Shown: one piece after another, positions 40,301-54,456 of the stretch
Layout: each line of letters opens with the position of its first letter
How positions within the stretch are numbered: the first letter of the stretch is position 1
Program-made: the position numbers and the translations under genes
The notes under the pieces: model-generated
The model's input: only the letters and a program-made list of their open reading frames with translations
Told to the model about the DNA's origin: nothing
The model's database searches: none
NCBI GenBank assembly: GCA_016801845.1
Contig: CM028912.1
Location: 18,226,001 to 18,290,000, forward strand
Reading direction: 5' to 3'
Source of the DNA: Polydactylus sextarius
Taxonomy: Eukaryota > Chordata > Actinopteri > Polynemidae
Length of the DNA stretch: 64,000 bases

Positions 40301-40806
40301 CACCAGAGAAGCGTGAGAAACTCAAGAAGAGTCTCACCCCTAACCACCCCAAGAGCCCAACTGCCAAGTCCTCTTCATTCAAGGTGACTCCCATGACTTT
40401 CAACGTGAAGAAGATCAGAGATGGGGCGGTCCCCACACAAGATATTGGCTTACCTGGGGAAGAGGCTCATGTGGAGATTCCTCCTCTTGGAAGCTTAGAT
40501 GGTGAGAGTCCTTTGGCAGAGGTGCATACCCATGAATGTGCTGTGGAGGAGATTCAGGAAACACTGAGTCCCACCAGCCCAGACAGCATCAAGGCAGACG
40601 TGGCAGTCAATGGAGAAGCACAAACCATCGAGTGTGAAATTAATGGTGCTGCTGGTCTGGCACAGCCAGAGCATGATGAAGATGTTGGAGAAGAAGATGA
40701 CGATGAGGAAGAGGAAGAAGAAGAGAAAGACAAAAGCCCTGTTGAGACAGCAACAGCAGATGCTCAGATTCCTACAGCAGCAACTGCTGTGGAGCAAGTG
40801 TCATAA
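27805..40806 (+). CDS. cavin2: cavin2 (SDPR), caveolar coat protein, complete, two exons
   Basis: Cavin-2 is a cytoplasmic coat protein of caveolae that trimerises with cavin-1 and binds phosphatidylserine. Coding exons are 27805-28356 and 39946-40806 (184 + 286 = 470 aa; the human protein is about 425). In order: a Ser/Pro-rich N-terminus (1-72), the helical HR1 coiled-coil region (about 75-184; ITVVALLDKLVNMLEAVQDN, then HTNTSLSVNKLLERS), an acidic linker, basic HR2 (about 265-325; RRADKFKRSSLKKVDSVKKA and REKLKKSL) and an Asp/Glu run (425-453). The exon split after VLIFQ is the known cavin architecture. HTISLSSDEDN and the KRSSLKKVDS block match cavin-2 rather than cavin-1, -3 or -4. The ATG is the first in the open frame. 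The extra length is mainly in the linker and acidic tail. The gene follows tmeff2, as in human. Confidence 0.95.
28357..39945 (+). other. cavin2: cavin2 intron, 11.6 kb
   Basis: The donor is GTGAGA and the acceptor CTTCTTTTTCTTAG-like with a good pyrimidine tract. It contains TG/CA patches (29250-29270, 29845-29875, 30820-30880, 35955-35985, 37185-37210, 37301-37336) and a short palindrome (32958-32980). No other gene or recognisable transposon coding sequence was found. Confidence 0.8.
32958..32980. repeat. Short perfect palindrome
   Basis: Arms TCATCCCAGTT and AACTGGGATGA are separated by one A. It is an 11-bp perfect dyad inside the cavin2 intron; it could be a protein-binding dyad or chance. 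Confidence 0.85.
39946..40806 (+). CDS. cavin2: cavin2 exon 2 (residues 185-470, HR2 and acidic tail)
   Basis: It starts at EDNEIPSTVFVNDS after acceptor TTCTTAG and ends with TAA at 40804-40806. It contains the basic HR2 block and the acidic GEEDDDEEEEEEE run. The terminal region is low-complexity Ala/Thr-rich. Confidence 0.95.
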   Translation, partial: EDNEIPSTVFVNDSLKTPQPNQYDAESTHPTPSIAGSVDVCPQEEGLHTISLSSDEDNDLAAHHLEEESLDGDMSSIKFERRADKFKRSSLKKVDSVKKAFSRQSIEKKLTQITTKIVPPEKREKLKKSLTPNHPKSPTAKSSSFKVTPMTFNVKKIRDGAVPTQDIGLPGEEAHVEIPPLGSLDGESPLAEVHTHECAVEEIQETLSPTSPDSIKADVAVNGEAQTIECEINGAAGLAQPEHDEDVGEEDDDEEEEEEEKDKSPVETATADAQIPTAATAVEQVS

Positions 40807-44215
<3,409 letters not shown>

Positions 44216-45285
44216 TTTGCTTTTTTTTGTCTTCAGTTGGGATGGAGGGAATGAATAGATGTCACACATTCCACTTAACTTAGATAAGTTTTTTTCTTGT
44301 AAATTCATATCAGTATCTAGGTGACTCACAAGTTTGCTGAAGATGAGGCCATTGTGACTTTAGGAATGACTGTAGGTCATAGTGTTATATTTTGGTAAAC
44401 TGAGCAGTAGATAACATGAGTGGAGGATTAATCTCAGAGCAGGGAGTGGTTCGGTTGCTCAACTCCTGTTTATGTAGAACAGTTTATGGATTCAGTGTGC
44501 TTCCTATCGAATGAAATCAAGCGCTAGGGTCAGAAAGACCTGCTTTACTTTGAATTAAAGGAAATGCTGCATACTGTTTTCAGAGAGAATACTTTCTACA
44601 CAAGATATAAATAAAACTGTACATGTAAAAACTGTACACATACTATGAGCAACCTAAATGTAATCTATTCATCTTCACTGTATTGCGGAACAAAGGATTA
44701 TGTGAGGAATTTGAGTGACCTGTTTAACTGTATTGGAAATTACCACATATCTTACATTTTACTGAGGAATAACATAGATAATCCCACTCTATTGTTTTGT
44801 TATTGTCTTGGTATCTAATTAGTTTAACATTGGTCAAAACATAAAGTAACAAAAGCAAATGTCCCACATCTTTAAATGAGTGTGTGTGTGTTTGTGTTTT
44901 CAGTAGCCTGTGCTCCCAGGAAGCCCCTATCAACATATTCAAAGTTATACTGATCCTGCTGTTCTTGACTGAGTCGGCGTCTTCTCATGGTGTTTGTCTC
45001 CATCTAGCGCCCGTCGTCTTACCTGCATTTGGATTTATTTATCGAAGTCGAGTTTGTATCTCGCCCGAGAAAACTTCGACATGTAAGTATGAGGAGGCGC
45101 ATATCGAAAAGTCAACCCTCTGGTTAGCTGATAGTCTGTTTCTTGGTGCTAGTTTTCGCATTGTCGTTGTAAAAAATGAAGAAACGAACAAATACAATCC
45201 CCGATTTACCAGACTAAACGCACTCATGTTGGCTCGTGTTCATGCACTTTTATAATCAGTCCCTGCCGGCCGAGAGCAGCGTGTC
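44216..45285. other. Intergenic region cavin2 to tRNA-Ser
   Basis: It is AT-rich at first and more CpG-rich from about 44970. A 123-codon open frame at 44884-45255 begins in a TG run and resembles no protein known to me. No gene is supported. Confidence 0.55.
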
Positions 45286-45367
45286 GTCACGGTGGCCGAG
45301 AGGTTAAGGCGTTGGACTCGAAATCCAATGGGGTCTCCCCGCACAGGTTCGAATCCTGTTCGTGACG
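45286..45367 (+). tRNA. tRNA-Ser, anticodon CGA
   Basis: This is an 82-nt intron-less type II tRNA gene. The acceptor stem pairs GTCACGG with TCGTGAC, including one G-T pair. The A box is TGGCCGAGAGG (45293-45303), the anticodon loop CTCGAAA has CGA at 45319-45321, a long serine-type variable arm is present, and the B box is GGTTCGAATCC (45346-45356). A T5 pol III terminator lies at 45376-45380. CCA is not encoded, as expected in eukaryotes. It looks intact and functional, not a SINE. Confidence 0.96.
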
Positions 45368-46898
45368 GAAAATTATTTTTGTTTTTAAATAACATTAAAT
45401 CGCGCGAAGTGGAGTTTTTTTTTTTTTTTTTTTTTTATAGCCATGAAGGAGCTAATATGTTCTGCGTAACTGGGTAATGTTTTGACACATTTTCGTAAAA
45501 TATTTAATTAATTATTGTAAGAGTGTCTGAAGCCATACATCAGATAATCTATCATCAAAATAACAATCATATAATATATTTATGCTATATATATTAAATA
45601 TATCAGTGTGACTTCTGGTTAAAAAAAGAAAAGAAAAGAAAAAACATGTCGATGTTATATTTACAGTAAGTTTATACTTCAGTCTCATTTTCTCTTTATT
45701 CTCGCGTTATTAGTGGATGGAATCTATTTGGTTGAAACCAACCACTTTATTTCTTCCCCATAAACAAGAGAGCTCGATGTGTGCTTACGGTTGCAGATTT
45801 ATTGTATCTTTGTAGATAGACGCATGGTAATTGTCCGTATATGTCGAGTCGATTGTATATGAGCACGCAAAAGAATTTTCTATGTGTCCTCCCCTTCCTT
45901 ACGAACAATAATGGAACCGACCGAGTCGTACAAATTTGACCGGCAGCACACGCTGACGTAGTCTTGGGGACATTGTTGAAGCGAGTAGAGCGTGTAGTCA
46001 ACAGCTTGTACATATTTTAAATAGCGTTTTTGAGCTTTAGCTTTATTTAGGTATAAATAACCAGGGTACCTGATACAAGGCTGACCGTACAACTGCAACG
46101 GTATAGGGGCCACAGTTAGACGTAGTCACACCAGTCGTAAAACAAAGCATTTGGCCAGACTGCGCGTTAGCAAAGCTAACAGTTCCTCATGCCTAAAAGA
46201 GACACACAAAGGAAATGCGGTCGATTGGTTAGGAAATATTAACGAGTACAGGGGTTGTCTTACTGATCGACGGAGACAGTTAACCGCTATCTCCAAATAC
46301 TTCGCAACACAGTCCAAGCTCTGGTGTAACTTACAGTCAGTGGAAAGGTCAGAACAGAAACAATTCAGGCTTGATTCGCGATTGTGGATTTATCATCATA
46401 TTGATACAATTTGATCTGACTTCGACATTTTGATTAACTGCATCGCCACTTCGCTTAGTGCAAACTTGCACCATTAGCACGACTTCTCATGTTATGTGAA
46501 TAATGAAGCTGTCATTATGGCGATAATCGTGAAAAGAAAGATCCCTAGAGACTCATACACTGAAAGAAAAAGAAGGTAGCTAACTGCGAGCTAGCTAGCA
46601 TTTAGCTAACTAGTCGCCCGGCTCGTCTTGTCTTTCACATACTTGTTTCAGTGTCAGAGGCGATTAATGACATTTAATTCGTTTATTAGCGACAATTCAC
46701 GAGGCAGGTCTGTGTATCTGTACACAAATACGGAACGTTACGGTTTTTCGAGTAGGGTTTAGTTAGCCTTTACCTCCCAAGGCTAATTAGTTAGCGGAGC
46801 TAAAGCTAACGCTGTAGCTGGCCATTAGAAAGTGACGACAGACAGTTCTGAGTGTCAGGAACAGGACGAATTGTGATTGTTTGTCTTCGACATTAATT
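45368..46898 (+). other. nabp1: Upstream region of nabp1, CpG-richer
   Basis: This is 1.5 kb between the tRNA and the nabp1 start, with many CpG dinucleotides in the second half and AGCTAGCTAGC-type short palindromes near 46590-46610. Small open frames on both strands (about 60-87 codons) match nothing I recognise. It probably contains the nabp1 promoter and 5' UTR; the start site is undetermined. Confidence 0.5.
45376..45380 (+). terminator. Pol III terminator of the tRNA-Ser gene
   Basis: A T5 run 9 nt after the last tRNA base, followed by a second T5 run two bases later (back-up terminator). Confidence 0.75.
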
Positions 46899-46992
46899 AT
46901 GGCAACCCCCACAAACGAGGCCTTGTTTTTAATAAAGGATGTGAAGCCTGGGTCGAAAAATTTGAATATCGTTTTCATCGTTTTGGAAATAG
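46899..46992 (+). CDS. nabp1: nabp1 exon 1
   Basis: It encodes MATPTNEALFLIKDVKPGSK and continues through FIVLEI, ending one base into a Gly codon. The donor is GTAAGT at 46993. This exon is too short to appear as a long open frame. Confidence 0.93.
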
Positions 46993-47782
46993 GTAAGTAG
47001 TTACAGTGACGCTGCAGCGTCTCTATCTGTAGCATCAACTCGTGTCTTTTCTTAAAGGGGACAGCGATACCGTCAGTAACGTTTAAATTAGTCACCCGCG
47101 TGTGTGTCGGTGATTTTAATCGTCGTAATATATGTTTGAAGCTCTTCGACCCACTTATTATTGTTGTTATTTCCATTTCCATGTTTTCCATTAGGACGTG
47201 TAACCAAAACGAAAGATGGTCATGAGGTGCGCTCATGTAAAGTGGCAGACAAGAGCGGAAGCATCGCTATCTCCGTTTGGGACGAACTGGGCAGCCTCAT
47301 TCAACCAGGGGACATCATCAAACTGACCAGAGGGTACAACTGTCTTGCACTTAAACACGTGACATGGATAATACATGTTCAGTTACATTTCACACCTGAT
47401 TAAATTACAGAAATATCAGTACAACACATAGGATCACTTATCTCTTGTATCATGAGTTAGACACGAGTGTTTTTTTTGTTTTGTTTTGTTTTAGCTATGC
47501 ATCCATATGGAAAGGTTGCCTAACCCTATACACTGGAAGAGGGGGAGATCTGCAGAAGATTGGAGAGTGAGTAGTGTTTCAGTTACGCACTAACCTGTTG
47601 CGTTCCTGGTGGTGAATTATGCAATTAAGGAATCACCCTCTGGGTGATCAAATATTTCTGATTCTGAAGCCTCACAGGAATATGTTGACCTGAAAACATT
47701 AAACATTTTGATTTTAATAGACCTAAATCTGGAAATCTTTAACATCACATATTTCAGTTTGGTTTTTAGTAATAGTGAGTAG

Positions 47783-47823
<41 letters not shown>

Positions 47824-48713
47824 TGAAATGTAAAATTTCAAAACTGAATCACAGTATCTAGGTCAAAAGTTAATCACTGGTTTAGAGTTTTACATGTTGA
47901 TAAAATATGACCTGTCTGTGTTCCTCAGGTTCTGCATGGTGTATTCAGAAGTGCCCAACTTTAGCGAACCAAACCCAGAGCTTCTTGCCCAAGCGAACCA
48001 GCAAAACAAGTCTGTGAGTAGTTATGCACCAACTCATCACCGTGACGTGTACTCCAAACATGTCAGAACACTTGGAATAGAATTTTCTCTGAAGAAATCT
48101 GTCCCACTTTTGTCCTTCCCTGGTCAAATTAACTCCCAACATCGATAAATCTCAACTCTCACATTCATTTTCTTGATGACCTGTATTATAATGTTTACTG
48201 AGATAATTAACCCTGCGTTATGAGTGCTAAAAGTAACCACCACTTCCTCTGTAACAGGGTAAACCAGACCAGAATCAGAGGGGGAACTCTCCACCCAATC
48301 AGAATTCAGGTACACCTGCTCCACCAGGTCAGTGCATTTTCCCTTTATGCAAATAACCAGTGAACTCACTCTCAGGAAGCAGCAGAGCTGTGCATGTTCT
48401 GAAAAATGGTACACATTGTCAGTTGTAGGATGTGGCATTCAGATTGTTTTTATCTGTTATCTAATGTTTTGGTTTTTTTTAATCTATTTGTGTGTCTCAA
48501 CCAACAGGTAATGGTGCCATGCCGCCATTTGCCAACAACAACAATCCACCATCCGGCGCACCCCGTGACCCCGCGTTTGGGAATGTCGGGCGACCCAACG
48601 GTCGGTCGCCTGGCAACGGAGCACCCCCCGTTTCTGTTACAGGACCCCCAGCAGCCGCGAAGTCCTCAGTTACCATTAGCAACGGCAGGGACCCACGCCG
48701 TGCCAAAAGATGA
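46899..48713 (+). CDS. nabp1: nabp1 (SSB2/OBFC2A), ssDNA-binding SOSS subunit B, complete, six exons
   Basis: It is a nuclear single-stranded DNA-binding protein of the SOSS complex (with INTS3 and INIP) acting in DNA double-strand-break repair. Coding exons are 46899-46992, 47195-47333, 47495-47566, 47929-48013, 48258-48327 and 48508-48713, all GT-AG, giving 221 aa. Residues about 8-112 form the OB fold: LIKDVKPGSKNLNIVFIVLE, then [60 protein letters not shown] and YSEVPNFSEPNPE. The tail is Gly/Pro/Asn-rich and disordered, and ends TISNGRDPRRAKR. That ending is close to human NABP1 and unlike NABP2, which decides the paralog. Human NABP1 is about 204 aa. The start ATG at 46899 opens the exon frame. 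Confidence 0.95.
47195..47333 (+). CDS. nabp1: nabp1 exon 2
   Basis: It encodes [20 protein letters not shown] and on to KLTRG. The acceptor CATTAG ends at 47194 and the donor GTACAA starts at 47334. Confidence 0.95.
47495..47566 (+). CDS. nabp1: nabp1 exon 3
   Basis: It encodes [20 protein letters not shown] and KIGE. The acceptor TTTTAG ends at 47494 and the donor GTGAGT starts at 47567. Confidence 0.95.
47929..48013 (+). CDS. nabp1: nabp1 exon 4
   Basis: It encodes FCMVYSEVPNFSEPNPELLA and QANQQNKS, the end of the OB fold. The donor is GTGAGT at 48014, phase 0. Confidence 0.94.
48258..48327 (+). CDS. nabp1: nabp1 exon 5
   Basis: It encodes the disordered GKPDQNQRGNSPPNQNSGTP and APP. 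The acceptor AACAG ends at 48257 and the donor GTCAGT starts at 48328. Confidence 0.9.
48508..48713 (+). CDS. nabp1: nabp1 exon 6 with stop
   Basis: It encodes GNGAMPPFANNNNPPSGAPR through TISNGRDPRRAKR, with TGA at 48711-48713. It is CpG-rich. The conserved C-terminal motif matches NABP1. Confidence 0.93.
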
Positions 48714-48773
48714 AATTGGACGGGGTCGGGGGATCATGTGGGGAAAACAATGGACATCCTCATTTCCCCCCTC

Positions 48774-48813
<40 letters not shown>

Positions 48814-48875
48814 CTTTCTGAGCCTTCCTGATCACAGCCCAGATCGGCTCTCAAAATAAAACGTTAAATTAGTGA
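48714..48875 (+). other. nabp1: nabp1 3' UTR (minimal)
   Basis: It includes a 31-nt T run (48779-48809) and an AATAAA at 48855-48860. A second possible signal lies near 49520, so a longer 3' UTR is possible. Confidence 0.6.
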
Positions 48876-51694
48876 CTGTTGATAAAATTGTTATACAGGC
48901 TAGCAAAGTCCAATGTGTTATCTGTCATCATGCGCGGTGTATTGCACCCGGCAAGCAGCACGGTGTGATTGTCATTTACCAATCGATGCACTAGCAGGGT
49001 TTTTTGATTAGTCAAAGCCTTGATGGTTGAGTTGTGGTCGACCTTCTCAGTCTACACCCTCGTCCTCTTAATCTCACTGCAAATTGCCAGTTCTGTGCCA
49101 GTGTTACCCCCCCTCCAACCCTCCCCCCCAAACACACACACACTGTCCTCAACCCTCCCACACCCCAGTCCCCTTTCCTGTTCGAACTATACACCCTACT
49201 TGAACACTCAATGCACTTTCTTCTCTTAATTTATGTCGGGACAAACTTGGCTGTCATTTAAATCAGGAAAATCAGTTTCTGCTTTTTAGTGGAAAAGAAA
49301 GGCCTTAAGTTAGAGCGAAAATGAGTCGGACTGAATGCACAAGCGATAATTCTTCAAAGGGTCTTCCTCCCTCTCTTAACACAACTGTATCTGAAGTGAC
49401 TCTGTGAAAGGAAAGGTGTTAGTTTTGAATTTTTAAAACTGTTTTTTGTTTTTTTTTCGGTTGTACTTTCATCAAGATGGGACCACTTAAATACTGGCAA
49501 AAAAAAAGTGATGGTTCTCTGAATAAATTTACAGTAGTTTTGCCGCCACATTTGGTTTATTCTGTTCTGTCTGAGAGTTAAATCACATGTTTGTTGATAG
49601 TGCCATTAAACGCGTGTCAATGTTTTTTTTTTTATTGAAACAAGTTCTCTATGTCCCTAAAAGTGATACTGTCTTTAGAGCACACATTCTTGTAAAATGT
49701 TCATGAGTTAAAATAATTGAGCTCTACAGCACCATCTGGTGTCTGTGGTGGGGGAATGTTTTGTTTTATTAGGTGCTTTAATAAATGGAGGAACTATTTT
49801 TCTTTTTTTTTTTTTTTTTTTTACATCCACTTTCTTACATGGACATGAAAGCCTGTGCATAGTGTTCCATTCTGAAGCAAGACGCTGTATGCAACAAAGC
49901 CCATGTTTCTTCACATCCCGTTGCACAAAACACCTGAATATAATGACCTACGCATGTTTCCCCTTTTTTATATATACAACACGCTTTTTCCTCCTCTCAA
50001 GTGTATCTGCTATATGTTTCCTGTGACACGAAGCAGCCTGGTCGACCTACGTGAAACAGCTCTGTCCTGTGGGCAAGAAAAATGTTTAAATGTGAGGTGT
50101 CAACAGTATTTCATCGGTGTTGTCTCCAGGCATGTGAACCGTAAGGCGATGTGAAGTTTTGCTCCTAATGCTTCGAGAAACCTCATCCTCGTGATGTTGA
50201 ACACATGAATCGATTCTCCTGAAAGTCCCACATGCTTCCATAGCGGAACAGGACATGTTTGTGTAACTTCCGCTGGCTTTTTTTTTTTCTTTTTCTTTTT
50301 TTTTTCTTTTTTTTTTTTATGCTTGATAAAGTTGCAATACTTGTGACACTGGAAGTTGAAACACATGAGAAGTGTGAGCAGGAAATGTGATGCTAAGCGC
50401 ACTTGTTTCGACACATGTCAATGTCATGAGCCGCTCGGTTCCCCTCGGCAACAGTCGCAAATGGAAAACACCAAATCATGTGGCTTGTGGTGATTTAAAC
50501 TCACTGCATTGACAGAGGCTTCAGTATTTGTAGCATTTGTCAAAAAATTAACTGAAATTTTGACTTTTCATATACATTTATTTACTACATAAACAATGAT
50601 GAGAATCCAACAAACATGGAAACATGGAGACACGGAGTCAGCGTCACTTTAACATTTCTGATAGTTGCTTCTATTCTATTCGCTTTGTGTTTCTTTTTTT
50701 AATTCATAAACTTCCCATCAACCACTGGTTTCTCTTTCAATTTTTCCTGCAGTTTGATGACACGTCTTATGACACATGATTAAGATAACGTGTCAGGGGT
50801 TTTATTTATTTAGGGGAAGCACCATGATTCACAGTAAACAAACAACACTGATGTAAAATGAACGTGGCTGTAGTTCAATACAAGTGTGCTAGTTGAGTTT
50901 ACCAGCAAAATGCCTGTCGTCTTAACCTGTTGGAAGTTTTTAACACCACGTCAAACAAAACCACTTGAGCTGTATTAACAGAGAAACTTCAGACTTAAAG
51001 TCTTTGTTTTTCATGTGGTGCAAAATCTTAAACAGTTTAAGTCAACCGGTTTTCACACGCTTTACTTGTAAAATCAGCTAGTTTAGGTTTACATTGTTGA
51101 GATAATTAATCAGTAAGTAAGTTATTTTCGGTAAAACATGTCCAAGTTATCAAGTTCAAGTGCACTGGGTACTATACCTACATCTACATTGGTAACAAAA
51201 CATCCAATTATATTATTATGTTTTAAATTATTATGTTTTTTTTTTTTTGTCATTTATTATAGACTGTGATGCAAACAGGAAAGTCAGCGTACGGTGTGGG
51301 ATATGGGAGGAGTTTAGAGAAATACTGTCTGCGTTCCTGATCTCCTTGTGACAAAGTCACTTTGACTCTTGACAGAGAAGACACAATGATGACTGGTGAG
51401 AAGTTCTTATCCTCAGCAATGTTACTAATCATATGATTTATTAATTGATTTTAGTTTGATTTAATCCAGATATCCTCAACATAAAAGCAGGTTTACAGTC
51501 TTTAATGCACCATTGGAAAAAAAAATTATACTATAAAACAGCCTGATTTTGACATAGTGTGATTGTTCCTCTTATTTTTATTGTTACATTATAAAGTTAA
51601 GAGGTTGTGTTGTAATTTTGTAAAACAGATTTGTTATGATTTCATGTGTTTTTACAATGTACATTTAATTTTTTTTTTTTTTTTTTGTCCACAG
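48876..51694. other. Intergenic region nabp1 to chemokine receptor
   Basis: It is AT-rich with several long T runs (49801-49822, 50279-50319, 51239-51249) and a CTCF-like motif (49728-49742, minus strand). No coding sequence is supported. It should hold the receptor promoter and any non-coding 5' exon. Confidence 0.6.
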
Positions 51695-51711
51695 ATCCAA
51701 ACGCATCATCC

Positions 51712-52773
51712 ATGACCTTTGATGACTTCAGTGAAATTTATGATGAACTCAACTTTACTTATAATTACACAGAGTTCGAAGTGGACCCTGAAACGCAGCC
51801 CTGTTTCTCCTTCACCCTCTCAGATACAGTGATGATTACAGTCAGTATATTTTATGTCGTCATCTTTCTGCTCGCTATTCCTGGAAATCTAATAGTGAGT
51901 TTTGTGATTGGCCTCAGCAAGCACTCACTGCCTCCCTCTGACCTCTACCTCTTCCACTTGGCCATTTCTGACCTCCTGCTGGCCTTTACTCTCCCGTTCT
52001 GGGCTGTCTCTGTCACACGGGGCTGGGTGTTTGGAGATGCCATGTGTAAAATTGTTTCCATCTTCCAAGAGCTGAGCTTTTACTCTAGCATCCTCTTCCT
52101 GACTTGCATCAGTATGGACCGTTACATGGTGATCGTGAAAGCTATGAACACCCGCAGGGCGAACAGACAGATGGTCAGCTGGGGACTCTGTGCTGCAGTC
52201 TGGATTGTTGGAGTGTTTTTGTCTCTTCCTGGATTCTTAAACTCTTCTTACTCATCTCAAAACTCCAGTCACTTAATTTGTGCCGAGCTGTATGATCCTA
52301 AAAGTGCTGATGAGTGGCGTCTGGCCACCAGAATTCTTCGCCACACTTTGGGTTTTATTATCCCCTTAGCCATCATGCTGCCCTGTTATGGAGTAACCAT
52401 CCAGAAGCTCCTTCACATACGTGGAGGATTTCAGAGGCAAAGAGCTATGAGGATGATTATAGTCGTGGTGGTTGCCTTTCTGCTCTGTTGGACACCGTAC
52501 CACTTCGCAGTGATGACAGACACATTCTTTAGGACAAAGTTGGTGCCCTATGATTGCCCGGCGAGGACGGCGGTGGATCACGCCATGTTTACCACCCAGA
52601 GTCTTGGTCTGCTTCACAGTTGCATCAACCCGGTGTTGTACGCGTTCGTGGGGGAAAAGTTCAGGAGGAGGCTGCTGCAGATAATGAGGAAGATAGGTGT
52701 GATAGAAAGAGCGTCAGTTACGAGAAGCAGCAGGTCTTCACTGTCATCGGAAATCACATCCACTTTCATGTGA
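51712..52773 (+). CDS. cxcr2: CXC chemokine receptor of the CXCR1/CXCR2 type
   Basis: This is a seven-helix G-protein-coupled receptor of the plasma membrane, expected to bind ELR-type CXC chemokines (IL-8-like) and drive neutrophil migration. It is 353 aa from the ATG at 51712; human CXCR2 has 360. Visible motifs: acidic Tyr-rich N-terminus with N-glycosylation sites N14 and N18, GN at 58-59 in TM1, SDLLLAF in TM2 (D87), DRY at 136-138, LLCWTPY in TM6 (259-263), SCINPVLY in TM7 (NPVLY 306-310), disulfide pairs C112-C190 and C31-C282, and a Ser-rich tail for phosphorylation. A splice-like acceptor (polyT, CCACAG) ends at 51694, so a 5' exon lies upstream. It is probably non-coding, but an N-terminal extension through PNASS is possible. 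Whether this is teleost cxcr1 or cxcr2 is not settled. Confidence 0.88.
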   Translation: MTFDDFSEIYDELNFTYNYTEFEVDPETQPCFSFTLSDTVMITVSIFYVVIFLLAIPGNLIVSFVIGLSKHSLPPSDLYLFHLAISDLLLAFTLPFWAVSVTRGWVFGDAMCKIVSIFQELSFYSSILFLTCISMDRYMVIVKAMNTRRANRQMVSWGLCAAVWIVGVFLSLPGFLNSSYSSQNSSHLICAELYDPKSADEWRLATRILRHTLGFIIPLAIMLPCYGVTIQKLLHIRGGFQRQRAMRMIIVVVVAFLLCWTPYHFAVMTDTFFRTKLVPYDCPARTAVDHAMFTTQSLGLLHSCINPVLYAFVGEKFRRRLLQIMRKIGVIERASVTRSSRSSLSSEITSTFM

Positions 52774-52883
52774 TGACAACAGGGACATTTTCAGCTACTC
52801 AGGGAAGTTGATTACATCACTGTATTTACTGCAGGACAAAATGTGGATAGCAATTTTATCTCTATAAAAAATGTTAGAAATGT

Positions 52884-52915
<32 letters not shown>

Positions 52916-53480
52916 CAAAGCTACAGATTTTGCATGTTTTATTTTTTTTATATTTTTTCATTGGTCTGTTTTTCATGTCATGTTTTGGTTTAACCGGTGA
53001 TTTTATACTTGTGTATTGTGTTTTTTTCTTTTTCTTTAAAGTCAGACTGTTTAACTTTTATATATGAACTGAAACCAACAGGTTGTCATTCTTTTGCCAA
53101 ATAATGTCCATTTTCTGTATATACATCACAATTAAAATGTTATGAAGTTTTATGTTTATAACTAATATCTTATATTTGCCATAAACAGTTAGAGTGTGTT
53201 TTTTTTATCTGTTTTAAATGATGACTACTTATTTTGCAATGAGTATGTTGTGAAATTTATTTATTTTGTTTTTCTATAGGTCTATTTTTCAGTGGTTAGT
53301 GGTGAAGTTTGAGTGGTGTTGCTTAAAATTAAACTGTAAACAAACATCTTCTTCTTTTTTGTGGTTAACTTATTTCAATTGAGGGGCCTTTCCTCACTCA
53401 CGTCTAGAAAAACATGTTTGGCGCGTTTCACTTTCATGTGTGACTGAATATAGGCAAAATAAAAATGTGTCCCGACACTG
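52774..53480 (+). other. Chemokine receptor 3' UTR (probable)
   Basis: It is AT-rich, contains a TA run (52886-52911) and reaches AATAAA at 53458-53463. ATTTA elements are present, as is common in cytokine and receptor mRNAs. Confidence 0.5.
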
Positions 53481-53868
53481 AGACTGCGTTGTTTCTGATG
53501 AACATACAAACTTATAACAGCAGGAAGTTTTGTCATAGTCTCACTTGTATAGTGCAGTGTAATTTCATTTAAGTTTTTATACTACACTATACTATACTAT
53601 ACTTTTATACTTTTATTCAGTTATCACAAAATCTTAGGGTAGTTTTAGTAGTACTGTTTTTTTAGTATCAAATAAATAAAAAACTTTTGGCATTGATATA
53701 GAACTATTTGATTTTATACAGCTGTTTGTTCTGTCTTCATTGAAAAATTATTAAGTTATTAAATATTGAGTTATTGGAAGCATATAGTGCAATACAGTTA
53801 AAGAGCACCATACATTACATCCTCCAAAATAGTCACACAGTTAAGACTGTTATACTTTTATCAATATT
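53481..53868. other. Intergenic, no gene seen
   Basis: AT-rich DNA with an ACTAT short tandem run near 53585-53602. Nothing else was recognised. Confidence 0.6.
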
Positions 53869-54384
53869 ATGAAATCTAGAAAACATATAATTATAATCAG
53901 TCTAACTTTTAATGACTTCATGAGCTTCTTTATAAATAAGATACAAATGTCAGAGAAAAGAAAATATCATGACCTCCTTGACGTCACTGGCACTAATATT
54001 TTGTCCTGTCTGATTAATATCTTGATGCTGCTGCTTAGTTGGAATAAAAACCTGCAGCCACAAGACCCTTTGGGGAATAGTTTGGAAGTCATATCATCAT
54101 CATAGCACTGGTGAAAGTTACCAGTAATCTTCTGAGACAATGCAGACAATTGTCTTTATACTTATCCTGTTTGATCTGCATTTGATACCATCAATCACAT
54201 ATTTACAGAGGCTAGAACATGTCATTGGGATTGAAGGAGCCGCACAACACTGGTTTAAGTAATATTTATTAGATAAATTCCAGTTTGTTCATGTTAAAAA
54301 AAAAATCCTTAGAATTCTGAGCTAGGAATAATATATATATACATATATACACACATATATATATATATATATATATACATATAT

Positions 54385-54456
<72 letters not shown>

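Noticed and set aside
44884..45255. Open frame of 123 codons before the tRNA gene
   Set aside because: It starts in a TG run, has no recognisable domain, and its composition fits the CpG-richer flank.
51646..51711. Upstream Met at 51646 as start of the chemokine receptor
   Set aside because: The extension translates a poly-T acceptor tract (poly-Phe) and crosses a clear splice acceptor at 51694.
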